A stretch of 64,000 bases of DNA from Taibaiella soli. GTDB taxonomy: Bacteria > Bacteroidota > Bacteroidia > Chitinophagales > Chitinophagaceae. Below the pieces are notes generated by a model. It saw only the letters and a list, made by a program, of their open reading frames with translations. It was not told where the DNA came from and made no database searches. Location of the stretch: contig NZ_QKTW01000018.1 in assembly GCF_003236175.1 (NCBI RefSeq), positions 142,568 to 206,567 of the forward strand, in the 5' to 3' direction. Shown in pieces: positions 1-8,858 of the stretch; within the stretch, counting starts at the first letter, position 1; each line of letters begins with the position of its first letter. The position numbers were made by a program, and so were the translations under genes.

Positions 1-91
1 GGGGGAAAAAATTAAACACCTTCTTTATATATAGATAATATTTCATTAGAGTATCGGCAAAATGTTACGACCTTTGCGCAAATTTTGAAGT

Positions 92-517
92 ATGCCCGCT
101 CAGTTTTTCGAACAGGAGATTAAAGCCCGACTCAAGGATAAAAGAAAGCTTTCTGCGTTTCTGGATACGCTTGTACACGAGCATCTCGAAGTGAAGAAAA
201 TAGCGCTACGTTATATTTTTTGCAGCGATGAATATTTGCTGGAAATCAACAAACAGTTTCTGAATCATAATACGCTGACGGATATAATCACGTTTGATCT
301 TAGTGAAACCGATAATGATCTGACCAGTGAAATTTATGTGAGTGTGGAACGTGTGGCGGAAAACGCGGAAAAATTCAACAAAAGTTACAATGACGAGTTG
401 CACCGTGTAATTTTTCACGGAGCCTTACATTTGTGCGGATTTAAAGACAAAAAAGAAGATCAGAAGGCAGAGATGCGGAGACAGGAGGATTTGTGCATTG
501 AGCGATATTTGGGGTGA
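92..517 (+). CDS. ybeY: YbeY endoribonuclease (rRNA maturation factor)
   Basis: 141-residue UPF0054/YbeY protein, a metal-dependent RNase involved in 16S rRNA 3'-end maturation and ribosome quality control. The family motif is visible as HGALHLCGFKDK at residues 109-120. H109 and H113 match the first two metal ligands. The place of the third His in the classical HGxLHLxGYDH motif is D119. As far as I recall, Bacteroides homologues also carry Asp there, so this looks like a lineage variant and not a defect. The region TDIITFDL (63-70) is typical of the family. Length is close to the usual 140-170. The ATG at 92 follows a promoter-like TTACGACCTTTG at 65-76. Confidence 0.93.
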   Translation: MPAQFFEQEIKARLKDKRKLSAFLDTLVHEHLEVKKIALRYIFCSDEYLLEINKQFLNHNTLTDIITFDLSETDNDLTSEIYVSVERVAENAEKFNKSYNDELHRVIFHGALHLCGFKDKKEDQKAEMRRQEDLCIERYLG

Positions 518-554
518 ACGGTGGTGAATGGTCAATGCTTGTCAAACGTCAATC

Positions 555-642
555 CGTAGAGAGATTGCACGCAACGTCTTCTTAAAATAAGTGCGAAGGA
601 CGCGTTGAGCGTTCTCCTCCTTTGGAAGAGCTAGAAGAGGTT
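555..642. repeat. Dispersed intergenic repeat modules
   Basis: Two modules that recur elsewhere. GTAGAGAGATTGCACGCAAC at about 557-576 is a degraded copy of a GTGGAGACGTTGCATGCAA palindrome-like unit also seen near 19993 and 20212. The stretch 602-641 (CGTTGAGCG, TCCTCCTTTGGA) is the reverse complement of the unit at 25661-25703 and 18336-18380. The second module runs through the TTG codon at 622 and argues that translation of the next gene starts downstream of it. Confidence 0.6.
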
Positions 643-657
643 AAATTTTTAAAAGAA

Positions 658-1383
658 ATGAAATTAGAAACCATATATGAAGATGATGATCTCATCATCG
701 TAAATAAGCCAGGCGGATTGTTGGTAATACCGGATCGTTTTGATGCGACATTGCCATGTCTGAGACGCTTGCTGGAAGCTCAATTGAACCAGCAGGTATT
801 TGTCGTACATCGTCTTGACCGCGATACAAGTGGTGTTATTTGTTTTGCGAAAAACGAACAGACACACAAATATCTGTCACAATTGTTTCAGGAACATGAT
901 GTGCTGAAAATGTACGCCGGCCTAGTGCATGGTCGTGTGGTTCCAGAAGAGGGCAGAATAGAAACACCGATTGCGGAACACCCGGCTGTGAAAGGAAAAA
1001 TGATTGCGGCAAAAAAAGGTAAGCCTTCGATCACCGATTATCGAGTAGTAGAACAATGGCCTTTGTATTCACTGTTGCAATTTCAGATCCATACAGGCCG
1101 CACGCATCAGATTCGCGTGCATATGCAGTCGATTGGACACTCTATTGTTTGCGACGAATTGTATGGCGATGGTAAGCCGTTTTTACTCTCAGTCATCAAA
1201 CGTAAATACAAGCTTTCTGACAAAGAAGAATCAGAACGTCCGCTGCTGAACCGTTTAGGTTTACATGCATATCGATTGGCATTCGTGAAAGAAGACGGTA
1301 CACAAATCGTTGCGGAAGCGCCAATTCCGAAAGATATTGCAGCTTGCGTGAACCAGCTGAATAAGTGGTGCGCAACAAACTAA
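658..1383 (+). CDS. RluA/RluD-family RNA pseudouridine synthase
   Basis: 241 residues. The enzyme isomerises uridine to pseudouridine in rRNA or tRNA. The signature HRLDRDTSG is at residues 51-59 with catalytic Asp54. The N-terminal DDLIIVNKPGG (10-20) and the later GRTHQIRVHM are also typical of the RluA family. There is no S4 domain, so it resembles the short RluA-type enzymes; the target base cannot be told from sequence. The frame is open from a TTG at 622, but 602-641 is a copy of an intergenic repeat. I therefore choose the ATG at 658, which gives the usual N-terminus. Confidence 0.88.
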   Translation: MKLETIYEDDDLIIVNKPGGLLVIPDRFDATLPCLRRLLEAQLNQQVFVVHRLDRDTSGVICFAKNEQTHKYLSQLFQEHDVLKMYAGLVHGRVVPEEGRIETPIAEHPAVKGKMIAAKKGKPSITDYRVVEQWPLYSLLQFQIHTGRTHQIRVHMQSIGHSIVCDELYGDGKPFLLSVIKRKYKLSDKEESERPLLNRLGLHAYRLAFVKEDGTQIVAEAPIPKDIAACVNQLNKWCATN

Positions 1384-1412
1384 TTGGCTGTTGACAATTG
1401 ACCGTGTTGGTG

Positions 1413-1440
1413 TATGCTTCGACTCCGCTCAGCATGACAT
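1413..1440 (+). repeat. Dispersed repeat TGCTTCGACTCCGCTCAGCA
   Basis: One copy of a short module found in many gaps of this window. Same sense: 7641-7668, and with one change about 57462-57487. Reverse complement (TCATGCTGAGCGAAGTCGAA): about 24190. Variant CCCTTCGACTGCGCTCAGGG: 52609 and 52690, with its reverse complement about 18430. It is always outside genes. Confidence 0.7.
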
Positions 1441-1518
1441 ACGAGTATTCACCAATGAACACTTACCATTGACAGTTTTGAATTTTTACTTTTGAATTTT
1501 GACTTAATAATATAGAAA

Positions 1519-1866
1519 ATGAAATCAAATATCAATATCCAGGTAGCGCTCGACGAAGACAAAATGCCGGAAACTATTGAATGGAGTGCACCGGACGGTG
1601 GTGTTCCTGAATTGCAGAAAGCAAAAGGCATGCTGCTCGGTCTTTGGGACGGCGAACAAAAAACAGCGCTGCGCATTGACCTGTGGACAAGCAAAATGAT
1701 GGTAGACGAAATGAACGATTTCTTTTATCAATCTATCTTCGGAATGGCAGATACTTATGCACGTGCTACACGCAATGGTGAGCTGGCAAACGAAATGAAA
1801 GACTTTGCGCGCGAGTTCATTAAAAAAGCTACAGAAAAGCTGCAGCAGGAAGAAGAAAACAAATAA
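1519..1866 (+). CDS. gldC: Gliding motility protein GldC
   Basis: 115-residue acidic cytoplasmic protein matching the GldC family by overall pattern (KSNINIQVALDEDKMPE at the start, LWDGEQKTALRIDLWTS in the middle). In Bacteroidota GldC is linked to gliding, though it is often found in non-gliding species too and its biochemical role is unclear. It fits with the T9SS sorting tails elsewhere in the window, since gliding and T9SS share components. No signal peptide or membrane segment is seen. The gene stands alone; the upstream gap (1384-1518) carries dispersed repeat modules. Confidence 0.85.
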   Translation: MKSNINIQVALDEDKMPETIEWSAPDGGVPELQKAKGMLLGLWDGEQKTALRIDLWTSKMMVDEMNDFFYQSIFGMADTYARATRNGELANEMKDFAREFIKKATEKLQQEEENK

Positions 1867-1902
1867 GAGCTAAAATTCTAAATAAGCTCTAATTTCAATT
1901 TT

Positions 1903-1910
1903 TACTTTTG
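1903..1910 (+). promoter_or_regulatory. Bacteroidota-type -7 element (TAnnTTTG) for yqeY
   Basis: TACTTTTG matches the Bacteroidota consensus TAnnTTTG exactly and lies 17 bases before the ATG of the YqeY gene. No clear -33 TTTG is seen. Inferred from motif and position only. Confidence 0.45.
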
Positions 1911-1927
1911 TTTAAAATCTTGAAACT

Positions 1928-2377
1928 ATGTCTCTGGAAAGTAGGGTAATGGAAGAAATAAAAACTGCAATGAAAGCGAAAGACGAAGTGGGCCTCCGCA
2001 CGCTTCGCGCTATCAAAGCAGCGATTCTTATTGAAAAAACAGCAGAGGGCGGCGGTGAAGTGCTGACAGAAGCTGATGAGTTGAAAATGCTCAACAAAAT
2101 GGCGAAACAACGTCGTGATTCAATAGAAATCTTCGTTAGTCAAAATCGTGAAGATCTGGCGTCGAAAGAAAGAGAAGAACTGGCGATCATTGAAACTTAT
2201 CTGCCAAAACAACTGACGAATGACGAACTGGTTGAAGCGTTAAAGCAAATCATCGCTCAGGTAGGCGCTAATTCAGCGGCTGACATGGGCAAAGTCATGG
2301 GTGTTGCGTCTAAACAACTGGCTGGTCAGGCTGATGGTAAAGCAATTTCAACAGCAGTGAAAACATTGCTCGCTTAA
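1928..2377 (+). CDS. YqeY/GatB-like domain protein
   Basis: 149 residues, all helical in appearance, matching the YqeY family that shares the C-terminal fold of the tRNA amidotransferase subunit GatB. Typical pieces are AKDEVGLRTLRAIKAAI, the KMAKQRRDSIEIF stretch (about 56-68) and the end TADMGKVMGV-like segment (AADMGKVMGVASKQL). The precise function is not known; a tRNA-linked role is usually supposed. The next gene starts 8 bases after its stop, so yqeY, cvpA and the amidotransferase gene probably form one transcript. Confidence 0.88.
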   Translation: MSLESRVMEEIKTAMKAKDEVGLRTLRAIKAAILIEKTAEGGGEVLTEADELKMLNKMAKQRRDSIEIFVSQNREDLASKEREELAIIETYLPKQLTNDELVEALKQIIAQVGANSAADMGKVMGVASKQLAGQADGKAISTAVKTLLA

Positions 2378-2385
2378 GCTACCTT

Positions 2386-2940
2386 ATGGTACTCGACGCA
2401 GTAGGAATTATACTGATCATTTTATTTTTCATTCGCGGCTACCGTAAGGGACTTATAGTAGCCGCGTTTGCTATTATTGCCATACTGCTTGGTGTAATCG
2501 TTTCGTTGAAACTATCACAGGCATTGGCATCTTTCCTTCTTGAAAAAGGAATTGTAACCTCAGGCTGGGCGCAGATTGTGAGCTATATTGTTTTATTTAT
2601 CGGCGTTGTTTGGCTGGTAAGAACCGGTGGCAAGCTGATTGAAAAAACGGTGGAGGCTGTTTGGCTTGGACTGTTCAATAATCTCGCAGGTGGCGTCATT
2701 TATTCAGTGATGGCGATAATCGTATGGAGTTCTTGTCTTTGGTTGGGCAATCAGGCGCATGTTTTTTCTCCTGAGACTATAGCTTCGTCAAAAACATTTT
2801 CCTGGTTTTCTCCTGTAGCGCCTTGGGTTTTCAGCCATATCGGCGATGTAATGCCTTTTGCCAAAAATGTATTTGCCGAGCTGCAGCATTTCTTCGATAA
2901 AGTAAACCAGCAATTGCCGGAACATGTGGGTGCTCATTGA
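2386..2940 (+). CDS. CvpA family membrane protein
   Basis: 184 residues with four hydrophobic segments (about 3-18, 24-45, 62-80, 100-122). The pattern VLDAVGIILIILFFIRGYRKG at the N-terminus is characteristic of CvpA/colicin V production proteins. In other bacteria the family is linked to envelope integrity; the mechanism is unresolved. The last 17 bases overlap the next gene (start 2924), which suggests translational coupling. Confidence 0.82.
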   Translation: MVLDAVGIILIILFFIRGYRKGLIVAAFAIIAILLGVIVSLKLSQALASFLLEKGIVTSGWAQIVSYIVLFIGVVWLVRTGGKLIEKTVEAVWLGLFNNLAGGVIYSVMAIIVWSSCLWLGNQAHVFSPETIASSKTFSWFSPVAPWVFSHIGDVMPFAKNVFAELQHFFDKVNQQLPEHVGAH

Positions 2941-3493
2941 TAATTACGATTCATTTACCTACATCTTATTGCATTATTTGCTGCAAACCGGCAACGAATG
3001 TGTTGTTTATCGCAATGATGAAATTTCGCTCGAACAATTAATTGAACTGAATCCTTCCCGCATCATTATTTCTCCCGGGCCAGAAACGCCTTTACAGGCG
3101 GGTATTTCACTGGATGTGATTCGCCATTTTCATGATAAAATTCCAATTCTTGGTGTTTGTTTGGGACATCAGGCTATCGGCATGTTCTTTGGCGCAACAC
3201 TCAAACATGCGCCAGTACCTATGCATGGAAAAATCAGTACAGCACATCATTCTGGTCATCCTTTATTCAACGGGATAGAAAATTCTTTTGACGTGATGCG
3301 GTATCATTCGCTGGTCATTGAAGATTTAGAAAATACCGGACTGAAATCGATCGCACATACCGGCGACGGCTGTATTATGGCTATCGTTCACGAAAAATAT
3401 CCTTGCGTCGGCATTCAATTCCATCCCGAAAGTGTAGGGACGGGAGCGGGGCTGCAAATGCTGAAAAACTGGAGTTCAATCGCTGATGGCTGA
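2924..3493 (+). CDS. Class I glutamine amidotransferase (anthranilate / aminodeoxychorismate synthase component II)
   Basis: 189 residues. It hydrolyses glutamine and passes ammonia to a chorismate-using partner (TrpE or PabB). Triad: nucleophile Cys79 in GVCLGHQ, and His167/Glu169 in FHPES. The N-terminus LIDNYDSFTY and SPGPETP (50-56) are the usual oxyanion and substrate region. No trpE or pabB is in the window, so it cannot be assigned to tryptophan or folate synthesis; TrpG and PabA are often one dual-use protein. It overlaps the cvpA end by 17 bases. Confidence 0.87.
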   Translation: MWVLIDNYDSFTYILLHYLLQTGNECVVYRNDEISLEQLIELNPSRIIISPGPETPLQAGISLDVIRHFHDKIPILGVCLGHQAIGMFFGATLKHAPVPMHGKISTAHHSGHPLFNGIENSFDVMRYHSLVIEDLENTGLKSIAHTGDGCIMAIVHEKYPCVGIQFHPESVGTGAGLQMLKNWSSIADG

Positions 3494-3593
3494 TCGCTGA
3501 TTTCTGATTTGAATTTATAGAGATCTCACGCGCTATGCTTTGACATTTGACGTTTCACAACCCTTGGCCATTTTCCCTTGACCATTCACCACT

Positions 3594-4349
3594 TCACCAT
3601 TTCCAAGTCACCGATCCATGAATATATGCTACGATGCTGCCGTCTTCATGTTGCACCTGCAGCTGGCCATTGGATAATGTCTGCAAAATGGTCGCTTTCC
3701 ACTCAGAATCCTCGTTGGTGAAGGCCTGATGCTCGTGTATTTTGTATAAAAGTTTGTTATATTTTGCAATGACCTCTTCGTTAGGGAGCTCAGCGGAAGT
3801 GAGTGTAAGAATATTGTCGCGGATTTGCCTTGCAAGCTGACCTACATTATAAGTCTTGCCTGAAGCGGTTTTCAGCGAACCGGCATTTGGTAACGCTGCA
3901 TCAAAACTTTCTTGTAATACATTGACCCCCAGTCCAATAACTGCATAAAGCCATTTGCTGCCACGAAGCACGTTTTCAATGAGGATACCTACTGTCTTTT
4001 TGTCATTGATAATGATGTCGTTTGGCCATTTGATACGCACATTCCAGTGTTCATTCAGATCTTGTAAAACCTCTGCGATAGCGACTGCCACAGTGGCGCT
4101 AAAAACAAACTGGTGTTCCAAACCCAATGCAGGTGCGGTTATTACACTCATTAAAATGCTTTGGCCGGGAATGTCCTTCCACAGCCGGCCACGCTGACCT
4201 TTGCCATTTGTCTGTTCCTGCGCAATAATTGTCAGTCCGGGTTGTGCCGTATCGGCATCTATCAGCACCATGGCATAGTTATTGGTGCTATCAATAGTAT
4301 CAATGTCAATGATTGGCGCTTCTTTCAAGGCTTGCAAGTTTGTTGCCAA
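3594..4349 (-). CDS. birA: Biotin--[acetyl-CoA-carboxylase] ligase
   Basis: About 251 residues. It activates biotin with ATP and attaches it to the biotin carrier protein of acetyl-CoA carboxylase. Visible motifs are STNNYA near the N-terminus, the catalytic loop NGKGQRGRLW, and IKWPNDIII followed by KKTVGILIE. There is no N-terminal helix-turn-helix, so it is the monofunctional, non-repressor type. No ATG lies near the expected N-terminus. TTG codons at 4349, 4337 and 4328 are all possible starts. It is divergent from rsfS with a gap of 58 bases. Confidence 0.9.
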   Translation of the reverse strand: MATNLQALKEAPIIDIDTIDSTNNYAMVLIDADTAQPGLTIIAQEQTNGKGQRGRLWKDIPGQSILMSVITAPALGLEHQFVFSATVAVAIAEVLQDLNEHWNVRIKWPNDIIINDKKTVGILIENVLRGSKWLYAVIGLGVNVLQESFDAALPNAGSLKTASGKTYNVGQLARQIRDNILTLTSAELPNEEVIAKYNKLLYKIHEHQAFTNEDSEWKATILQTLSNGQLQVQHEDGSIVAYIHGSVTWKW

Positions 4350-4407
4350 AAGATTTTATAATTTTGATAGACTGTAAAGATATTCCCAACCAAACAGATA
4401 AAGCAAT

Positions 4408-4806
4408 TTGGAGAAAATAATAACTGCTCTGCAGGGGCGCAAAAAAGCTTCTACTCATTTAACTCGTGACAGCAAACTGTTCACGACGATTCTGGAAGCT
4501 ATCCGTGAAAAGAAAGGAGAGTCTATCGTATCCCTCGATTTGAGAAAAATTGATGAGGCAGTAGCAGACTTTTTCATTTTGTGCGAAGCCCAGTCTCACG
4601 TTCAGATTAAAGCAATAGCCGATAATATAGAAAAACAAGTAGCGCTCAACTGCGAAGAAGATCCGTACCATGTGGAAACCGGTGAGCAGTGGACACTCGT
4701 AGATTATGTAAACGTTGTAGTGCATATCTTCAATCATGAGCACCGCAAGTTTTACGATCTCGAAAGTCTGTGGGCCGATGCAGAGCATTTAGAACACAAT
4801 GACTGA
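4408..4806 (+). CDS. rsfS: Ribosome silencing factor RsfS
   Basis: 132 residues of the RsfS/Iojap family, which binds ribosomal protein uL14 and blocks subunit joining in starvation. Family features include the DLRKIDEAVADFFILCEA stretch (about 43-60) and the closing LEDWTLVDY-type region (here GEQWTLVDYVNVVVHIF). The start is a TTG at 4408; no ATG precedes the conserved region. It sits 36 bases before ftsH, an order (birA / rsfS / ftsH / LUD) that is common in Bacteroidota. Confidence 0.9.
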   Translation: MEKIITALQGRKKASTHLTRDSKLFTTILEAIREKKGESIVSLDLRKIDEAVADFFILCEAQSHVQIKAIADNIEKQVALNCEEDPYHVETGEQWTLVDYVNVVVHIFNHEHRKFYDLESLWADAEHLEHND

Positions 4807-4842
4807 TTTTAGTTTTTAGCTAATAAGATTTTACTACGAAAA

Positions 4843-6858
4843 ATGGAAGAAAACAAACAGAAACCCGGTCTTACGCCGGGAGGTGACAATAAGAACCCTC
4901 GAAAAGGCCCCCGGTTCAATATATACTGGATCTACGGCCTTATTTTCCTTGGGCTGATTGGTGTGCAATTTTTTGGCACCAACTTCACGCCAGGTACGGG
5001 ACAACACAGTTTCCTCGAATTTAAAAACGATTATCTCTATCAGGGAAAAGTTCGCCAGGTAGTTGTAGTTAATAATTCTGAAGCCGAAGTTTACCTTAAA
5101 AAAGGAAGCACGCCTGCTGCGTCCGATAATAAATTCAATATGAACAACAGCGATAACTCGCCGGCGTTCACGTTTAAAATCGGTTCGGTAGAACAATTCA
5201 GAGATGATATGCATGATGCAGTGCAGCAAATGCCTGCAGGAACGGAACAACCTGCAGTGTTGTATGATTCCCGCGGTAGCCTGCTGAAAGATATTTTACA
5301 GTCATTCCTGTTGCCGGTAATCATTCTGGTTGCGATGTGGTTCCTGATTATGCGTAAAATGGGCGGCGGCGCTCCTGGTGGCGGTGCCGGTGGTATTTTC
5401 AATATCGGCAAATCAAAAGCACAGCTTTTCGAAAAAGGTACACGTGTCAATATCACATTTAATGATGTTGCAGGTCTTGATGAAGCAAAAGTGGAAGTGA
5501 TGGAAATCGTGGATTTCCTGAAAAATCCTAAAAAGTATACAGCACTCGGTGGTAAGATTCCGAAAGGTGCATTACTGGTGGGTCCTCCGGGTACTGGTAA
5601 GACGTTGCTCGCAAAAGCAATGGCCGGTGAAGCACAGGTTCCTTTCTTCTCTATGTCAGGTTCTGATTTCGTGGAAATGTTCGTAGGTGTTGGTGCAAGC
5701 CGTGTGCGTGATTTGTTTAAACAGGCACGTGAGAAATCTCCTTGTATCGTATTTATTGACGAGATCGACGCTATTGGTCGTGCTCGCGGTAAAAACATGG
5801 TGATGAGCAATGACGAACGTGAAAACACGCTCAACCAATTGCTCGTAGAAATGGATGGTTTCAGTGGCGATAGCGGTATCATTGTTCTGGCGGCAACTAA
5901 CCGTCCGGATGTACTTGACTCAGCTTTGTTGCGCCCAGGCCGTTTCGACCGTCAGATCTCTATTGATATTCCGGATGTAAAAGGCCGTGAAAAGATATTT
6001 GAAGTGCATCTGAAACCGATTAAGAAATCAAAAGATCTCAATATTCACAAATTGGCTGTTCAAACACCTGGTTTTGCGGGAGCTGATATTGCCAATATCT
6101 GTAACGAAGCAGCGCTGATTGCGGCACGTAACGGTAAAACAGAAGTGGATATGAACGATTTCAACGATGCCATCGATCGTGTGATTGGTGGTCTCGAAAA
6201 GAAAAATAAAATCATTTCTCCGGATGAAAAACGTGTGATCGCTTATCACGAGGCGGGTCACGCAGTTTCTGGCTGGTTCCTGGAACATGCACATCCGCTG
6301 GTAAAAGTAACGATCGTACCGCGTGGTGTGGCTGCGCTGGGTTATGCTCAATACCTGCCGAAGGAAATGTATATCCGTAATACAGATCACCTGCTCGATG
6401 ATATGTGTATGTCTCTTGGTGGCCGTGCGGTGGAAGAACTTGTGTTCAACAAAATCTCTACTGGTGCGCTGAGCGATCTGCAACACGTAACACGCATGGC
6501 TTATGCAATGGTTTCTGTTTATGGTATGAATGATAAGATCGGTAATATCTCGTTTTACGATGCGCAAAACGAAGGTAGTCTTACAAAACCATACTCTGAA
6601 GAAACCGGTAAAATGATCGATGATGAAGTTCGGAAACTGGTTGATGGCGCTTATAACAAAGTGAAAAACCTGTTGAATGACAAAATCGAAGCAGTGAAAG
6701 TGATCGCAGAAGAATTGCTGAAAAAAGAAGTGCTGTATAAAGACGATATGGAACGCCTGATCGGTGCCCGTCCGTACGAAGAAGCACCATCAGTAGACGA
6801 TGCGCCACCATTGACTGGTATGACCGGCGGTAACGTGATGAATACAGAAAACGCTTAA
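4843..6858 (+). CDS. ftsH: ATP-dependent zinc metalloprotease FtsH
   Basis: 671 residues. Membrane-anchored AAA+ protease that unfolds and degrades membrane and regulatory proteins. It has a TM segment at about 27-46, a periplasmic domain, a second TM at about 152-171 and a Gly-rich linker. Walker A GPPGTGKT is at about 247-254, Walker B FIDEID has Glu307, and the second-region-of-homology sequence NRPDVLD...RPGRFDR is present. The zinc site HEAGH is at 469-473 and a distal Asp is expected in the following helix. Length is slightly above the usual 610-650 because of N- and C-terminal extensions. A strong terminator follows at 6879-6911. Confidence 0.97.
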   Translation: MEENKQKPGLTPGGDNKNPRKGPRFNIYWIYGLIFLGLIGVQFFGTNFTPGTGQHSFLEFKNDYLYQGKVRQVVVVNNSEAEVYLKKGSTPAASDNKFNMNNSDNSPAFTFKIGSVEQFRDDMHDAVQQMPAGTEQPAVLYDSRGSLLKDILQSFLLPVIILVAMWFLIMRKMGGGAPGGGAGGIFNIGKSKAQLFEKGTRVNITFNDVAGLDEAKVEVMEIVDFLKNPKKYTALGGKIPKGALLVGPPGTGKTLLAKAMAGEAQVPFFSMSGSDFVEMFVGVGASRVRDLFKQAREKSPCIVFIDEIDAIGRARGKNMVMSNDERENTLNQLLVEMDGFSGDSGIIVLAATNRPDVLDSALLRPGRFDRQISIDIPDVKGREKIFEVHLKPIKKSKDLNIHKLAVQTPGFAGADIANICNEAALIAARNGKTEVDMNDFNDAIDRVIGGLEKKNKIISPDEKRVIAYHEAGHAVSGWFLEHAHPLVKVTIVPRGVAALGYAQYLPKEMYIRNTDHLLDDMCMSLGGRAVEELVFNKISTGALSDLQHVTRMAYAMVSVYGMNDKIGNISFYDAQNEGSLTKPYSEETGKMIDDEVRKLVDGAYNKVKNLLNDKIEAVKVIAEELLKKEVLYKDDMERLIGARPYEEAPSVDDAPPLTGMTGGNVMNTENA

Positions 6859-6878
6859 GTACAAAAAATAAAAACTCA

Positions 6879-6911
6879 AAAAAAGCGATAGGTTCTACCT
6901 GTCGCTTTTTT
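6879..6911 (+). terminator. Rho-independent terminator after ftsH
   Basis: GCGATAGGT (6885-6893) pairs with ACCTGTCGC (6897-6905) through a 3-base loop. The stem is flanked by A6 and T6, giving a near-continuous 15-bp hairpin with a U-tract. Confidence 0.85.
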
Positions 6912-6934
6912 ATTTTTGTTGAAAGTTGTGTTGT

Positions 6935-7594
6935 ATGCAATCGTTCAAGACTTCAAAGGCAAAAGAGAATATACTTCGTAAAATCCGCAAGGGGCTGCAT
7001 GAGGCGTCAACGCCGATGCCATTTCCGGAGGTGGATAAAGAATCTATAGCTAAAGTTTTTGCGGGATCAGATATGTCGCCGGAAGAACGTTTTGCAACGG
7101 AGTTTATTAAGCTGGGTGGAAAGTTTGTATTCTGCGAAAACGAACAAGAGCTGCTTGATGATTTGCACGTATTGTATGATCAGCGTGGCTGGCAACAGCT
7201 ACTTTGTTCCGAACAACGGCTGCTGAACGTCTTTCAAAATAATAAACTGGACTTTGTACAACAGGTAGATCCCAAGGCTGCAGGTGCCGACGCCTGTATT
7301 ACTTCCTGTGAAATGCTTGTGGCACGCACCGGTTCTGTCGTATTCAGCAGCAAAGAATATCATGGCAGGGTAGCGCCGGTTTTTTATCCGGTACATATTA
7401 TTGTAGCGTATGCGCATCAGGTAGTAGATGATTTGCAGCAAGGCATTACGCTTATGAAAGAACGTTATGGAAATAATCTTCCTTCCATGATTAACTTAAA
7501 TACAGGCCCAAGCCGTACAGCGGACATCGAAAAGACTTTGGTTGTCGGAATACATGGGCCGAAAGAAGTCTTCTGTTTCCTGATTAATTCTTAA
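6935..7594 (+). CDS. LUD domain protein (LutC/YkgG family)
   Basis: 219 residues of the LUD (lactate utilisation) family. Typical motifs are the ACITSCEMLVARTGSVVFSS-type stretch and GPSRTADIEKTLVVGIHGPKE near the C-terminus. LutC is part of an iron-sulphur lactate oxidase with LutA and LutB, but neither is here. In Bacteroidota this stand-alone copy is commonly found behind ftsH, so a direct lactate role is only inferred. The ATG at 6935 is preferred over an in-frame TTG at 6926. Confidence 0.82.
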   Translation: MQSFKTSKAKENILRKIRKGLHEASTPMPFPEVDKESIAKVFAGSDMSPEERFATEFIKLGGKFVFCENEQELLDDLHVLYDQRGWQQLLCSEQRLLNVFQNNKLDFVQQVDPKAAGADACITSCEMLVARTGSVVFSSKEYHGRVAPVFYPVHIIVAYAHQVVDDLQQGITLMKERYGNNLPSMINLNTGPSRTADIEKTLVVGIHGPKEVFCFLINS

Positions 7595-7704
7595 GGATTT
7601 TCTCGCGGCGGAAATGGCACAGAGATTTGCACATTGCATATATGCTTCGACTCCGCTCAGCATGACAACGTTATACACGCAAGATGTATTATTATAACAA
7701 AAAG

Positions 7705-7738
7705 GGTCAGATGACTTAGAGTCGTCTGACCATTTTTT
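7705..7738. terminator. Bidirectional terminator between LUD gene and usp
   Basis: GGTCAGATGAC (7705-7715) pairs with GTCGTCTGACC (7721-7731) over a 5-base loop, followed by T6. The opposite side has A5, so it can serve both convergent genes. Confidence 0.8.
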
Positions 7739-7772
7739 ATAGCTTTAGGCCTTATGCTTCAGGCTTTCAGCT

Positions 7773-8588
7773 TTATGAAGCGTTTACTGCCACCACAGGA
7801 ATATGTGCCAGTCGCACCATCGCTTTTGTATGGCTTTTATGAAATAATTTTTCGAAGAAAGAATGTTTGCCCGGAATAATAAGCAACCAGTCGATCTGTT
7901 CCTTCTCAATAAAATTCATGATCTCCTGATCTGGATCTGAACTCGTTTGATAATGATACTGCGGATTCGCCGCGATGAGTAAATTATAAACCGGGGTTTG
8001 TTCAAATTTAATTTCCTGTTGAGGCCCGCCGGCATTTACATGCAAGACATGTAGTGCAGCACCCGTTTTTTCAACCAGATTTAAAATATCCTGTGTGGGA
8101 AAATTGGACGGAATATGTGCCAGGTCGCAGGCAAAGCAGATTTTTTTCACGCCTTCATAGCGAACACCTTGCGGAATAGCCATTACTGTTGTCGTAAAAC
8201 GTTTCATTGCGGTGACTACAGAATTACCCAACAGTATAGTCCCATCGTTGCCAGAATTGCCCACAATGATCATCCATGGCGCACCTTGATCTTCAATATA
8301 TTCTTCCAGACAATCAACAATATCGCCATATAAAACTTTTCCGCTGATCTCAATACCGGGATTATTTCTGCGTTGCATGGCAACGACCTCTTTAATGCGG
8401 TCTTCTGCAATATCACGCCCTTCATCCATCGGCATAACAGGCAAAGGCGTATCGCTAAATGCTATCGGAATTACAAAAGAATGGACGATTACAACTGAAG
8501 CACCAGTTGCTTTGGCAAGGTCGCATGCATAAGAAATGGCGTTATTGGCAACTTCCGAAAAGTCTGTGGCGGCTATAATGACAGGCAT
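7773..8588 (-). CDS. Universal stress protein, two UspA domains
   Basis: 271 residues: an N-terminal UspA domain (about 1-145, starting VIIAATDFSEVANNAISYACDLA) and a second, more divergent one (about 147-271). The first domain carries a GNSGND...GNSV segment near 106-122, resembling the G-x2-G-x9-G-S/T ATP-binding pattern of the ATP-binding subclass. The second lacks a clear copy. Such proteins respond to nutrient or redox stress; the partner is unknown. It is convergent with the LUD gene across a shared hairpin. Confidence 0.88.
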   Translation of the reverse strand: MPVIIAATDFSEVANNAISYACDLAKATGASVVIVHSFVIPIAFSDTPLPVMPMDEGRDIAEDRIKEVVAMQRRNNPGIEISGKVLYGDIVDCLEEYIEDQGAPWMIIVGNSGNDGTILLGNSVVTAMKRFTTTVMAIPQGVRYEGVKKICFACDLAHIPSNFPTQDILNLVEKTGAALHVLHVNAGGPQQEIKFEQTPVYNLLIAANPQYHYQTSSDPDQEIMNFIEKEQIDWLLIIPGKHSFFEKLFHKSHTKAMVRLAHIPVVAVNAS

Positions 8589-8773
8589 GTCTTTGTAATT
8601 ATGAGTGATGAATTAAGAGGAATGAGTGCTTATGTTGATTGCACATAAAACTAATCCACCTAAAAATTAGTTGAAAATAATCATACCGCAAAAGAATTAT
8701 GAGTTATGAATTATGAGATGAATTGCCCCTGTTGAATAGCTGACGTTTCCGCTTGATGCAGCCAACAAGAAAA
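8589..8773. other. Intergenic stretch, no gene seen
   Basis: This AT-rich gap contains degenerate direct repeats of the type GAATTATGAGTTATGA (about 8694-8716). The same motif family is seen in the gap at about 33500-33530. No start codon with a plausible reading frame, tRNA or regulatory RNA was recognised. Confidence 0.4.
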
Positions 8774-8805
8774 GCGGCGTTATCTTCAACTGAAGATAAC
8801 GCCGC
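8774..8805 (-). terminator. Terminator of the minus-strand sugar transferase gene
   Basis: Perfect 15-bp inverted repeat: GCGGCGTTATCTTCA at 8774-8788 and its complement at 8791-8805. A run of A bases lies on the plus-strand left side, which is a U-tract for minus-strand transcripts. Confidence 0.85.
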
Positions 8806-8858
8806 AAATAATATGAGTTGTCGGTGTCGAAGAATTAACCTTTTAACGGTTTAATCAA

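Noticed and set aside
5091..5882. Long minus-strand open frame (263 residues) opposite ftsH
   Set aside because: It lies wholly inside ftsH, whose reading frame has all family motifs. The minus frame is Ser/Pro-rich with no domain, as expected from a shadow of biased codons.
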